DNA of 64,000 nucleotides from Phytomonas francai (lineage: Eukaryota; Euglenozoa; Kinetoplastea; Trypanosomatida; Trypanosomatidae), in contig MJCC01000005.1 of assembly GCA_001766655.1 (NCBI GenBank), positions 31,474-95,473 of the forward strand, written 5' to 3'. The notes below the pieces were generated by a model. It was not told the DNA's origin. It did no database searches and saw nothing but the letters and a program-made list of their open reading frames with translations. Positions 1 to 8,894 of the stretch are shown here, one piece after another (position 1 is the first letter of the stretch; every line of letters starts with the position of its first letter). Both the position numbers and the translations under genes were made by a program.

Positions 1-3000
1 AAGTGCTTGTTCGGGAAACGTTTCGAGCAGCACATCGGTGGCTACACAGATCAAGTACAAAATATTTATATACGGGAAGATGAGCTGCAGCAAAAAATCG
101 TTGAGTGGGGTGATGGGCACAAAAATGAGATCGTCTTTGCCCCGGGCTTCGCTTCGTTGGACGCGGTGCTGGTCGCCCGACCTCTGCCGCTTGGCATCAC
201 CCAACTGAAAGCGCATCAGTGTGCGCCGCACCCATGCCGTGAAGTCATCCGGACAACTCCGCGAGAAGTCCGGGAATTCCTTCGAAAGAAGCTCCCGAAG
301 CAGCCCTGCGGTGTCCGTTAGCACGGTTAGCCCCACCGCCCGTGCGGTGCTTCCAGGGGAGAAAGAAGAGGTCAGGGTACCGTAGCCGTGCGCTACGACG
401 GCCACGACAGCCTCGTCGATAAATACATGAACCAATTGATTCGCAGATATATGAACGCCAAGACGGGATGTTGCGGTGGGTGGATAGTAGAGCACCTCAC
501 CGTCCCCCGCGTTACCAGACTGCACACAAATAAATCGACTAAGGTTTTCCACGCCTTTCTGTGTAACCCGCGCGATATCTTGTGTAGAGGCTAACGAACT
601 CAAAGAGTTCATCCGTTCCGTCGAACTATTAGTGTCTTCACCGCTCGAGAGGGTATTAAATATCGGACTTAGATTTCCACCCCTCTTTTTGACTGCCTCA
701 ATTAACATCACTATCGTTGTATGTAGGCGCGTCAGCGATAGGCCGGTACCTTCGGCCTCGCAAATGGGCATAGAACACTCAATGGCAGAGGCCACAATCG
801 CTGCCGGGGTGATGACGATATTCTCCTGGAGTTTGTGCGTGATGTGCCAGCCCAGGGCTTCTAATAGAAGGGCTGGTGTTTTGTACTCCTTGTGGGGCGC
901 CTCGTTTTCAATGAGCGGAGCCAAAGAACCCGAGGGGTTCGCATCGGAACCGCCATTTTGAGGCGTGCTCGAGGTAACCCCCTTTCCAGTCTCTCCCAGA
1001 GTCCGGCGACGATTCCATGTTCCTACAAATTCCCTAAGGGAAATAGCGTCGCCAAAATGCATGTAAATGTTGCCGTAACGGTGATTGAGATTTCTGAAGG
1101 CCTTGGTCATATTACTGAGGGTTTCTCTGGGCTTCGGGATGCCGAGAAGCTCTTCTGCAAAAATCTTGGCTTCCAACACTTGATCGTAAGAAATGCTTAT
1201 CGGTATAAAAAGAACATCGTCCAATCGTTCCTTTCGCTCCATGTTGAAGAATACGTTCATAATGAACTTGAGCATTCCCAATTTGGGTACCTTTGTCTTC
1301 CCTGTGCGGCTGCGCATGGCTTCAATAAAGAACTCGATTGGGAGGCGGCGTATCATTAGTTGATGGATGAATTCCTTGAATAGTTCAATATACAGTGCGT
1401 CTCCTCTGAAGCTGCGTCGGATGAAAATGGACCCGCTCCCACGCATTAGTTCCGCAAGCTTGCCTAATCCAAGAAAGTCTTCGCCTGTTACCACATGCGG
1501 TGGGGATAGACCCATGGATGCAAGCATATCAGACATAAGGAGGAAATCGGAATACGAACGGTGCAGTGGGATGTAAACGAGTTCAACACGCGGCATTCTG
1601 CTCCATCGAAACAGACGCTCGTACGTACCTTCGTTGAAGCTGACCGCGCAGTATATAGTGCTTAGAAATTTGTGGACTAAAATCCCTATAGAACGACAGT
1701 GGAAATGGTTCTGAGTATCACCGATGCGTAGGATCAAGCGCTCGGCTCGCTCTGTGATTTTCTCTTCCGATTGCGATTCCGATATAGCGGTGTTGGATAT
1801 TTCCTTCTGAACGCAGAGACTTTTGAGGATGGTTGAGAGCACCTGTGGAGTTATACCTCGCACCATCGGCCCGCGGCAGCCCGTCGCACACATGCCGGCA
1901 CGTAGACTATGGTCGACAGATCCCAAGAACTGACGCCATTTAGACGGAAATGGAGGTTCTCGCAATTCAGATACATAGTTGAAGTCGTTGACAAAGGAGT
2001 GGACTGGTTTTGGCAGCTGCATTAACTGCGAGGTCGACTGATACAGTTGCCCGACGTGCAACCAACACAGGACAACATGCTGCAGAACACTACGAGCGAT
2101 GCAGCGGATGTACATGCTCCATTCCACCTCGTCTAAGGAGACGTACTGGCTCTTGGGAGCCGTGTAGTAGGTGGCCTGAAGAAGTGTAATGAGATCCTCA
2201 TACGCGATGGACCCCTGAGTTGCACTGCTATCTGGCCATGGGGTGTGGGGCGTAACGGCAGCGTTCAGACCATTGTCATTCGATTCTTTCTCTTTCTCAT
2301 TGATAGGCACTTTTTTAGGTGAAGGAAAATGAAAGCCTTTTTTACTCTCATTCTTTACCCCGTTGCGATGCTTCAGGGCCGTTTTGACCCTTTGTGGGAC
2401 CATGTCTAAATACGAAATGAAATTCAAAATTTGTTTCTTATCAGGAAAAGTCTCCAAAAGCCGTTTTCGACGACGCTGCACCTTGTCCTGTTCCACATGT
2501 CGTGAGTAGTCTATTGCCTCAGGACCCCAGTTCACAACATCCTGTGGGCTGAACAAAAAATGGATCTTAGCGGAATTGCTGAGAATGCCTTCAGCTGGAA
2601 GCACAGTGAAAATCTTCTTAGCGTAACGGCCGTAATAGTCCAAGATGTACTCGCCTACCATCCCCCAGACTAACGCGTTGTTGTTCACGTCCACGGTGAC
2701 AACCCTTGCATCTGCGCTACCTGCTATGCTCTCACCAATGGGGAGGGATGGCTTAATTAAGCCGTTTTGGATAGCAGTAAAAGCGACAAGTCCAGTGTTT
2801 ATGGCCACATCTACCGGAACGAAGGAAACCTTGTCGCGCCGTAGAACAGGAAGCTGGGTCAGAACACCCAACGCCACACCGGCACACACGCTTTCCACCG
2901 TTCCTAGTATCCCGTTCGGACCCAGAACGCTGCACTTTGTGAGGCAAAGCTGCAGAGCTGGCGGGCTGAGATCTTCCGTGCGCACGACCACCAGGTTTGG

Positions 3001-3669
3001 GCCACGTGAGGTACGAGTGGGCTTGCTGCTTCTTTGAATGGATTCCATAAGACGACCCATAAGGCCAAGAGAACAAGGATCACTATCTGTGATGAGTAGC
3101 AAATACCCAGGAAAGGTGCCGCTCGGAAGATTACACAGCTTTTCTATTTCGGAAATTGCTTTTGGGTGGCTAGCTAAATCAGCTTTCATGGCCGCCCTCA
3201 ACACACAGACCAATAAATCTTGCTGCAGATCGATGGGGAGTGGCCCGTCAACATGAAGACGAATGCGCTTCAACAGTGGAGGTATCTCATCACCCTTGGG
3301 GCCTACCTGACCGTAATAGTACTGATACGGAACATCCATCTCAGCGCCCCCGTAGCAGTAGGTCTGTTCAGCTTCCTTTTGGATGGCGTCCAAAGCAGCC
3401 GCTGCCTTATACGCACAGTGCTTCTGGTATACATTAGTATCCTCATCTCTACAGGATACGCTCAGTGAATCTGGAGGCGTCTGGACTGGGGGCTCCTTGC
3501 CACCATTACCGGCAAAGGTGACATGTTGCGTAATAACGACTTCTTGCGTTTGATGAAGAAAAGGGGAAAGAGCTAGGCTTGCCGCGCACACAGCACCGTA
3601 ATCGTTGAGGCTGTCGATAAGAACCACTCGATGGAAGCTTTTGGAAAGCTTAAAATCTGGTATTGACAT
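1..3669 (-). CDS. DAT: Dihydroxyacetone-phosphate / glycerol-3-phosphate acyltransferase, 3' end outside window
   Basis: The minus-strand frame stays open from an ATG at 3669 to the window edge (1,223 codons, no stop), so the C-terminus is missing. The acyltransferase blocks are in order: HX4D as HRSYSD (H703, D708), RRSFRGD (about 751-757), EAMRSRTGK (from 783) and FIPISIS (P823). This is the PlsB/GNPAT family, which transfers an acyl group from acyl-CoA to the sn-1 position of DHAP or glycerol-3-phosphate; the RRSFRGD block favours the DHAP (GNPAT/DAT) branch. The roughly 700 residues before the catalytic block and 400 after it match the unusually long kinetoplastid DAT, a glycosomal enzyme of ether-lipid synthesis that in Leishmania carries a C-terminal peroxisomal signal. 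That signal would lie outside the window. GAT is the alternative paralogue. Confidence 0.85.
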   Translation of the reverse strand, partial: MSIPDFKLSKSFHRVVLIDSLNDYGAVCAASLALSPFLHQTQEVVITQHVTFAGNGGKEPPVQTPPDSLSVSCRDEDTNVYQKHCAYKAAAALDAIQKEAEQTYCYGGAEMDVPYQYYYGQVGPKGDEIPPLLKRIRLHVDGPLPIDLQQDLLVCVLRAAMKADLASHPKAISEIEKLCNLPSGTFPGYLLLITDSDPCSLGLMGRLMESIQRSSKPTRTSRGPNLVVVRTEDLSPPALQLCLTKCSVLGPNGILGTVESVCAGVALGVLTQLPVLRRDKVSFVPVDVAINTGLVAFTAIQNGLIKPSLPIGESIAGSADARVVTVDVNNNALVWGMVGEYILDYYGRYAKKIFTVLPAEGILSNSAKIHFLFSPQDVVNWGPEAIDYSRHVEQDKVQRRRKRLLETFPDKKQILNFISYLDMVPQRVKTALKHRNGVKNESKKGFHFPSPKKVPINEKEKESNDNGLNAAVTPHTPWPDSSATQGSIAYEDLITLLQATYYTAPKSQYVSLDEVEWSMYIRCIARSVLQHVVLCWLHVGQLYQSTSQLMQLPKPVHSFVNDFNYVSELREPPFPSKWRQFLGSVDHSLRAGMCATGCRGPMVRGITPQVLSTILKSLCVQKEISNTAISESQSEEKITERAERLILRIGDTQNHFHCRSIGILVHKFLSTIYCAVSFNEGTYERLFRWSRMPRVELVYIPLHRSYSDFLLMSDMLASMGLSPPHVVTGEDFLGLGKLAELMRGSGSIFIRRSFRGDALYIELFKEFIHQLMIRRLPIEFFIEAMRSRTGKTKVPKLGMLKFIMNVFFNMERKERLDDVLFIPISISYDQVLEAKIFAEELLGIPKPRETLSNMTKAFRNLNHRYGNIYMHFGDAISLREFVGTWNRRRTLGETGKGVTSSTPQNGGSDANPSGSLAPLIENEAPHKEYKTPALLLEALGWHITHKLQENIVITPAAIVASAIECSMPICEAEGTGLSLTRLHTTIVMLIEAVKKRGGNLSPIFNTLSSGEDTNSSTERMNSLSSLASTQDIARVTQKGVENLSRFICVQSGNAGDGEVLYYPPTATSRLGVHISANQLVHVFIDEAVVAVVAHGYGTLTSSFSPGSTARAVGLTVLTDTAGLLRELLSKEFPDFSRSCPDDFTAWVRRTLMRFQLGDAKRQRSGDQHRVQRSEARGKDDLIFVPITPLNDFLLQLIFPYINILYLICVATDVLLETFPEQAL

Positions 3670-4099
3670 TTTTTTTTTTAAATATTCGTGTGCAATGAAA
3701 TCAATTACCTAATGTTAAAATCTTAATAAACTTATTCTGTGCAGGGTAAATATCTATAAAAGTGTGTGTACATGCATTCGAACCAGAAGCATTAAGCATA
3801 AGGGATTTTTTTTTGAAAGCAGTTCTTACAAAGGGATATGCAATTTTGTGTCAATTACTGCACAAACAAGAAAGGAGAAAAGGTGAGGCCAGGTTTATCG
3901 TTGTTTGGAAGGGACTGGTCCATTTCCATTTAGAAGACGATTTACCACCTCAATTTACAGTACCTTTTCTTGCTGAAATATTCTTCTAAAACATGTTACG
4001 CCGCCATTTGTACCTTGAGTTCGTTTCTCAAATCACTTATTAGGGTATCATAAAATCAGGCCCAGCTAAAAGATTACAATTACAAATAACCATTTAGCG
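3670..4099. other. Intergenic region, no gene seen
   Basis: This AT-rich spacer lies between the acyltransferase start and the stop of the RRM-like gene. It should hold the 3' UTR of the upstream gene and the 5' UTR and splice signals of the acyltransferase. A T-rich block on the plus strand sits directly at the acyltransferase ATG (3669-3680). I see no RNA gene or convincing ORF. Confidence 0.6.
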
Positions 4100-5149
4100 T
4101 TATGCCTCTTTTTTTTTTTTAACGCCTATACTCTCCTCAGCATACTCTAGGGACATGTTGAATACATCCAGCAGGGAAAACTGTAATGCGTGGAGGGCAA
4201 GCCTAGCACTGCGAGTGTCCTTAAAGGAAACAATAAAGCAACTATCTTGAGGCTTACATGTGATTTTAGTGGCATCAAAAAGGCCTCTTAATAACGCTTC
4301 AACATGTGCAGTAGGCAAAAGTACCCCATAACTAAGCTTTAGAAAGGCGGAAGCTTTCGTAGGATTCCGAGGGGCCAAGCAAGCCTCGAGATGGAGCTCC
4401 GACAGAAGGGCCTTTGTTTGTGGAGCTGAATATTTTAATTGAGGGGATTCATCATCAGGCCTAGTTCGTAAAAATGTATCTAATGAAAGGCCCGAGGCCC
4501 AGAGTTGGAAGGCAGCCGCTGCCTCAGGTCCAGTAAACTGTAATTTGGCGATACGTTGATTGCATTCCATCGATTCTATTGCACCGAACTGGTGAGCAAC
4601 ATCCTGTATCCATTTTACGAAGTGAGTTTGGATATATTCCGGTACTTCGCCATCTTCCCGCTCGGAGTAGTCCTTAGAACAAGGGGTGTGCCGTTTCAGA
4701 GCAAGTAAAACAGTGCTCCAGGAGACGGGAGCCGCATTTGTTTTGTCAAGAAGCATCGCGAGCCCGTCTAGCAAGTCTCCGTATTGATCAGAGTACGCTT
4801 TCCAATACCGGTTCCATAGATCTAAGTCGACCATCGTAGGGGTGGGTTCCGAGGAGCCATTTTGGTGATCCAGCCTCTCTTTTTCGGGGCTAAGCGTTTC
4901 CATTGGCTGATTCTTGATTCGTGAGCTTCCGGGTTGAGGGATAGAAACACCATCTTCACTGGTCTTTCGAATCTGAGGCTCAGTAGGAGCAACCGTACTC
5001 ATAGAAAAACAACCCCTACGCCACCTCTGAGCCTTCCATCGCAGCGAGAATGAAGCCCACGCTGCATTCACCTCTTCTTGCGAGAAGTGATTTGGGAGAG
5101 GATAGGTAGTAGTTAAATTCAAACTCGGTTCGTTACTTCTACAGGACAT
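4100..5149 (-). CDS. Putative RNA-binding protein with degenerate RRM-like folds
   Basis: This is a 349-residue protein starting at the first ATG after a clear pyrimidine-AG splice signal. The first 130 residues are low in predicted order. Two segments look like divergent RRM folds. One lies around residues 175-225, with a strand, then FGAIESM, then an AKLQF strand and an Ala-rich helix. The other lies around 268-335, with the strand AFLKLSYG, a helix, the strand CFIVSFKD and an ARLAL helix. Neither has the canonical aromatic RNP1 and RNP2 residues, so RNA binding is an inference from fold pattern only. The C-terminus is lysine-rich (KKKK). I do not recognise an orthologue. Confidence 0.55.
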   Translation of the reverse strand: MSCRSNEPSLNLTTTYPLPNHFSQEEVNAAWASFSLRWKAQRWRRGCFSMSTVAPTEPQIRKTSEDGVSIPQPGSSRIKNQPMETLSPEKERLDHQNGSSEPTPTMVDLDLWNRYWKAYSDQYGDLLDGLAMLLDKTNAAPVSWSTVLLALKRHTPCSKDYSEREDGEVPEYIQTHFVKWIQDVAHQFGAIESMECNQRIAKLQFTGPEAAAAFQLWASGLSLDTFLRTRPDDESPQLKYSAPQTKALLSELHLEACLAPRNPTKASAFLKLSYGVLLPTAHVEALLRGLFDATKITCKPQDSCFIVSFKDTRSARLALHALQFSLLDVFNMSLEYAEESIGVKKKKEA

Positions 5150-5177
5150 ACGGGATTATTAGGGTTGCCTGTTTTCC

Positions 5178-5212
5178 CTATGAAAAGGACGGTGAATGGG
5201 ATGGGGGAGGTT
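5178..5212 (-). promoter_or_regulatory. Putative trans-splice acceptor with pyrimidine tract
   Basis: On the minus strand a C/T-rich run with CCTCCCCCATCCCATTC and then CCTTTTCATAG ends in an AG about 28 bases before the ATG at 5149. This is the expected arrangement for spliced-leader addition to the RRM-like mRNA. Confidence 0.55.
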
Positions 5213-5397
5213 TAATATGATATATAGGCAAGGAAAAGGGAACATTTCATTAGTTAGTTTTTAGTACCCTTATGCGATCCGTTTCACGAATTCAAACAAT
5301 TCTTTTTACACGCTATACTTAATTCGATTAAAATGTTATTAGACTATGTAATTTGCATTTCCATCCGGCTTATTTTCTTCTTTCAGATTCCTTAAAT

Positions 5398-6933
5398 TTA
5401 TTCTCCATAGTCAAAATTTTCTTCATCGAATGTGTCTTCCATATTGTTATCATTCTTTTTCTTTGTAGTGTTCCTCTTGCGCTGCTTTCGGTTGCCTTCC
5501 AGCTCTTCGTCGCTATCGATTTCTTCTGGTTCTGCGATGGGAATGTTTTTTTTACTGTTAGTATTACCATCATTCTTATTAGTCTTCCGCTTGTTGGTGT
5601 TTTTCTTTCTCTTGTTTCGCCCGTCGTCTTCCTTATCATTGACGCCCAAATCTGCTACAGGATCTAGACCCAATTGCTGCAGCTGTTCCACTAACTCGTT
5701 CTTTACTATTTCAAAATTCTCGGCACGTTGATCATCGTGTGCATTCAAATCACCCTCTTCATCGTCGCCAGCGGGTGAGTCTACCCCACCCCTTTCTATC
5801 ATTGGTCGGTCCACCACGTTCCCATTCTCGTTAGTATTTGGCTTGCTGGAGATCCCTTTCATTTTTATTTTGTCAAAATCGCCTTCAAGCTCATCATTCG
5901 CGACAGCAATTTTTCCACGTTTCTTCTTGTTACTCCTGCCACCTTTTTCATGTTTATGTTTCGTTCTTCTGTCCATGTCATCTTCTTGAAAGCTATTTGA
6001 AGCGTTGTCATAACTCCTAGTGCTTGTGTACTTTCCAGAAGGCTTGGAATCCATCTCACCCCCTGAACACGTTGTCGAGATGGCCGAAGATAGAGGTTTG
6101 CTGGCCGCCATAAAGTTCACACTATCGCTTTCACCGGCAGCCATCACAGAGGCCTCCACCACGTGGACAGTACTTCCAGCTGGAAGCTCCTCCTTGATAA
6201 AGCCCTCGATGGCACCATAAAAGTTAGGTTGCATTAGGACAAGCAGAGAGTAAGTTTCTGCACCCGGGTTCGCCTCGATGGACGATTCTTTCTCGGCAGG
6301 GGCAGGCTTCACAGCTTCCTCCACGATCTGCGCATTGTGTGCGCCACACCAGGACTTTAGCTTCTCCATCCCATCAGCGGTCTTCGTCAAGCAGCGCAGC
6401 TTCATGTTTGCACGGCTAATCGGGATAATCTGAGACTCAACGAGCTGGTGAATGAGAGAGAGCACCTGCTTTTTGACTGGCTGATCTAGCTTCACGCCCG
6501 CCCCAATTTCCCTCAGAGCTTGTTCAATCACAAAGCAGGGAAAGGGCCTCTGCGTATTCGAATTGATACATTTCTTGGATATGCTCAGTGCAATATCCTT
6601 GAAAATTTCATCCATCTCTGTTGTGCGTTCGTGCTGAGCCACCTGGAGCTCTCCGTGGATCAGAATGTGTTTGATGGCCTCCTCGTTGGACGTCTTTGGA
6701 CCGAAAACGGCTTGGATGTCCTTTTCAGGCGCGACGTGGCCCCGGGCCACGTTGGAGAATATGCGATCGACCTGCAGGACCTCGTCCAACCGGTCCTCGG
6801 TGCCGCCGCGGTAGGAGATTACCTTGTTTTTATAGCACGCGATCTCCAAACGCACGCCGTTTCGCGTGTAGCGCACGACGGCCACGTTGGTGTGTCGCCG
6901 CTGGGAGAGCGGGAACTGCATGCGGGCACTCAT
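5398..6933 (-). CDS. SBDS: Ribosome maturation protein SBDS with long charged C-terminal extension
   Basis: Residues 1-245 follow the three-domain SBDS/Sdo1 fold: the FYSH-like N-terminal domain (IACYKNKVISYRGG, then LDEVLQVDRIFSNVARG), the helical middle domain (ALREIGAGVKLDQPVKKQ) and the C-terminal domain that includes LVLMQPNFYGAIEGF. SBDS works with the GTPase EFL1 to release eIF6 from the pre-60S subunit. A further 265 residues are highly charged, with KKRGK, RNKRKK and NKRKTNK clusters and acidic stretches. Trypanosomatid SBDS proteins are known for long C-terminal extensions with RNA-binding activity, and the composition here fits that. The start is the first ATG downstream of a C-rich tract. 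Confidence 0.9.
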   Translation of the reverse strand: MSARMQFPLSQRRHTNVAVVRYTRNGVRLEIACYKNKVISYRGGTEDRLDEVLQVDRIFSNVARGHVAPEKDIQAVFGPKTSNEEAIKHILIHGELQVAQHERTTEMDEIFKDIALSISKKCINSNTQRPFPCFVIEQALREIGAGVKLDQPVKKQVLSLIHQLVESQIIPISRANMKLRCLTKTADGMEKLKSWCGAHNAQIVEEAVKPAPAEKESSIEANPGAETYSLLVLMQPNFYGAIEGFIKEELPAGSTVHVVEASVMAAGESDSVNFMAASKPLSSAISTTCSGGEMDSKPSGKYTSTRSYDNASNSFQEDDMDRRTKHKHEKGGRSNKKKRGKIAVANDELEGDFDKIKMKGISSKPNTNENGNVVDRPMIERGGVDSPAGDDEEGDLNAHDDQRAENFEIVKNELVEQLQQLGLDPVADLGVNDKEDDGRNKRKKNTNKRKTNKNDGNTNSKKNIPIAEPEEIDSDEELEGNRKQRKRNTTKKKNDNNMEDTFDEENFDYGE

Positions 6934-7660
6934 CGTGGGTCGCGACTGGGTGGGCTCGCAGCGTGGGCGGGGAATGCATAAAGCGTTGGATGGGTGGTTT
7001 GTGTGACAGGAAGTCCTCTCAGACGCCCTGCTGTCCGTCTTGTGCGATTATCAGGGTTGAAAAAGTAATAATTGGGGGGGGGGAGAGAAGAATACGCATT
7101 TTGATCATTTCCACACAATACACTTAAGCCATTTCTGAAACTAGATCGTTTTCATTGATTGTACACACAGTGCGCAGGCTGTACGCGACCTTTTTCTAAA
7201 TTCTACAGCTTTTTTGAAACAACGTTGACAGCAAAGAAGGAAAATGATATCTAAGCGTAAACAAAGTGCAATGTGAATCATACATGTTCGCAGTACAACA
7301 TGTTTAAAACATCACAGACACAGATCTATATCGATAAAAATGTGCTATTTCAATACACCACTCTTCAATACAAAAAGTGTAAAATAGTATTACAGAGATA
7401 GGATTGACATATAAAAATTAGAATAAATGCAAACATGCATGCATATATTGGATTGGTAATCTTTTCAGCTCTTAATAGACCATGCTTATCTATTTTTTTT
7501 AGCCTCCTCTTTCATAAATTAGCTTTCATTCGTTCGTTATGGGAGGGAAAAATGAGGCCACCAGCCAGCTTCCCATCAAGCTTCGAGGTTTCAGCTGTGC
7601 TAGAAGCAGTGAATCATGGCATCTAAAAGTTATTGGCCAATATTTATTCATCTGAGTTTG
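6934..7660. other. Intergenic region, no gene seen
   Basis: This 727-base spacer lies between SPEF1 (upstream in transcription) and SBDS. It is AT-rich apart from the G10 run at 7074-7083 on the plus strand, which is C10 in the sense strand. Short ORFs here are AT-biased and look random. It should carry the SPEF1 3' UTR and the SBDS splice signals. Confidence 0.55.
7039..7092 (-). promoter_or_regulatory. Putative pyrimidine tract and splice acceptor of SBDS
   Basis: The sense strand reads CTTCTCTC followed by C10, then ACTTTTTCAACC and a first AG in CACAAG, about 105 bases upstream of the SBDS ATG. The long C homopolymer is unusual for such tracts, which are mostly T-rich. Confidence 0.45.
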
Positions 7661-8410
7661 TCATATACGACCAAATTTTGTACAGTATTGTGTCATTTTT
7701 TCATCCTTGACCCGAAGCAATTCCTCAAGTTTCATAATCTTTTCGCTAAGAATACCAACCGTCTCCCGCAACTCCAAAATAGTTCGATCTTTTTCATCTA
7801 ACAGGCGCCGCAAATTGTCTCTGGCTACAGCGTTATGTTCTTGACTATTCGCTAAGTCATTCCTTCCTCCCACGGTATCGTAATCACTCCCTCCACCGCC
7901 CGTGTTTGGGGCCATTGGTCTACTACTGGATTTTGTTTTAGGCATCTTTGCCTTTTGCGGCTGTGAGCGGTCTGCAGTCGTCGGTACACCGACCCTGCCG
8001 TAAACTTCGCTCCGCGTCGGCTGAGGTGGTAAATTGTGCGCCTCGAGTTCATCTTTTTGAATCTTGATTTGCGTAATCTTGATGCGAAGGGCGCGCAGAA
8101 AACGCTCAATGGCACCCGGAACAGCTGCTATAATATCTTCAATTTCCTCATCCGGGACTTCAAAGTATAGCTTTCGAAACACGTGGGTGTTGAGGGTGCG
8201 CCAATTATCGCGTTTCTTGGTTATAGACATTGCCGGTACGTAGTTGTGTAGTTCCACGAGTTTTGGGAAGAAAAATTTGAGAATTTCAGCTATGCAGCAG
8301 CCATCAGAAAAGTCGCGAGCGATGTTGCGTTTTGGTCGTGATATAGGAATAGTATCTACCCACAGATATAGTTCATGAAGGTCTTCCTCCGTAAAGGGAA
8401 CTGAAGACAT
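7661..8410 (-). CDS. SPEF1: SPEF1/CLAMP-family calponin-homology microtubule protein
   Basis: The protein has 249 residues from the ATG at 8410; the four codons upstream open with TTG and are not a convincing start. Residues about 6-110 form the CH-like domain of the SPEF1 (DUF1042) family, with LHELYLWVDTIPISRPKRN, FSDGCCIAEILKFFFPKLV, HNYVPA and NWRTLNTHVFRKL. A linker rich in Ser, Pro and Gly follows. The C-terminal 60 residues are a coiled coil (RRLLDEKDRTILELRETVG onward). This domain order is typical of SPEF1, which binds and bundles microtubules. The trypanosome orthologue is associated with the specialised microtubule quartet next to the flagellum. Length is normal for the family. Confidence 0.88.
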   Translation of the reverse strand: MSSVPFTEEDLHELYLWVDTIPISRPKRNIARDFSDGCCIAEILKFFFPKLVELHNYVPAMSITKKRDNWRTLNTHVFRKLYFEVPDEEIEDIIAAVPGAIERFLRALRIKITQIKIQKDELEAHNLPPQPTRSEVYGRVGVPTTADRSQPQKAKMPKTKSSSRPMAPNTGGGGSDYDTVGGRNDLANSQEHNAVARDNLRRLLDEKDRTILELRETVGILSEKIMKLEELLRVKDEKMTQYCTKFGRI

Positions 8411-8894
8411 TTTAAATGGCAAAATCTTCCGTTCTCAAAATCTAAATTAGGTTATACTTTTGTGTAAAATACTCTTTTCCTATCCTTTTGTATAAAGTAG
8501 AGTGCGCAACAATAATTGCATTGAGAATAATAGATGGGGGAAAATAGAAATATACAGTAAAAATTAACAAAAAATGGATTATTAGTTAGTTGGAAAAAGT
8601 GTAAAATAAAAAGTCATTGATGAATCCAAATAAAGGTCAGCAAGGAAATTGCAATAACGGTTTCACAGTTTTCCTTTTTTTTGCAAATATACATTGGACT
8701 ACCAGCATTCTAATATCAATTCCAAATAAATTAATCAAGAAATAAGCATACACGCGTGTATATATATATATATATATATATTTAATGATGCATATTATAG
8801 GCATAAAGAAGATACAAATTGCAAGCATATTCTAGTTCATTTTCTCTCTAGCAATAGCACCGTTATTTTGGCCTCTTAACAGTGCAAACATGAC
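8411..8894. other. Intergenic region with a TA microsatellite
   Basis: This very AT-rich spacer lies between the 1,825-residue protein and SPEF1. Apart from the TA repeat near 8760 I see nothing gene-like; short frames here run through the repeat. Confidence 0.55.
8759..8781. repeat. TA dinucleotide microsatellite
   Basis: About eleven TA units follow a short CACGCGTG stretch. It lies just downstream of the stop of the 1,825-residue protein. Confidence 0.9.
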
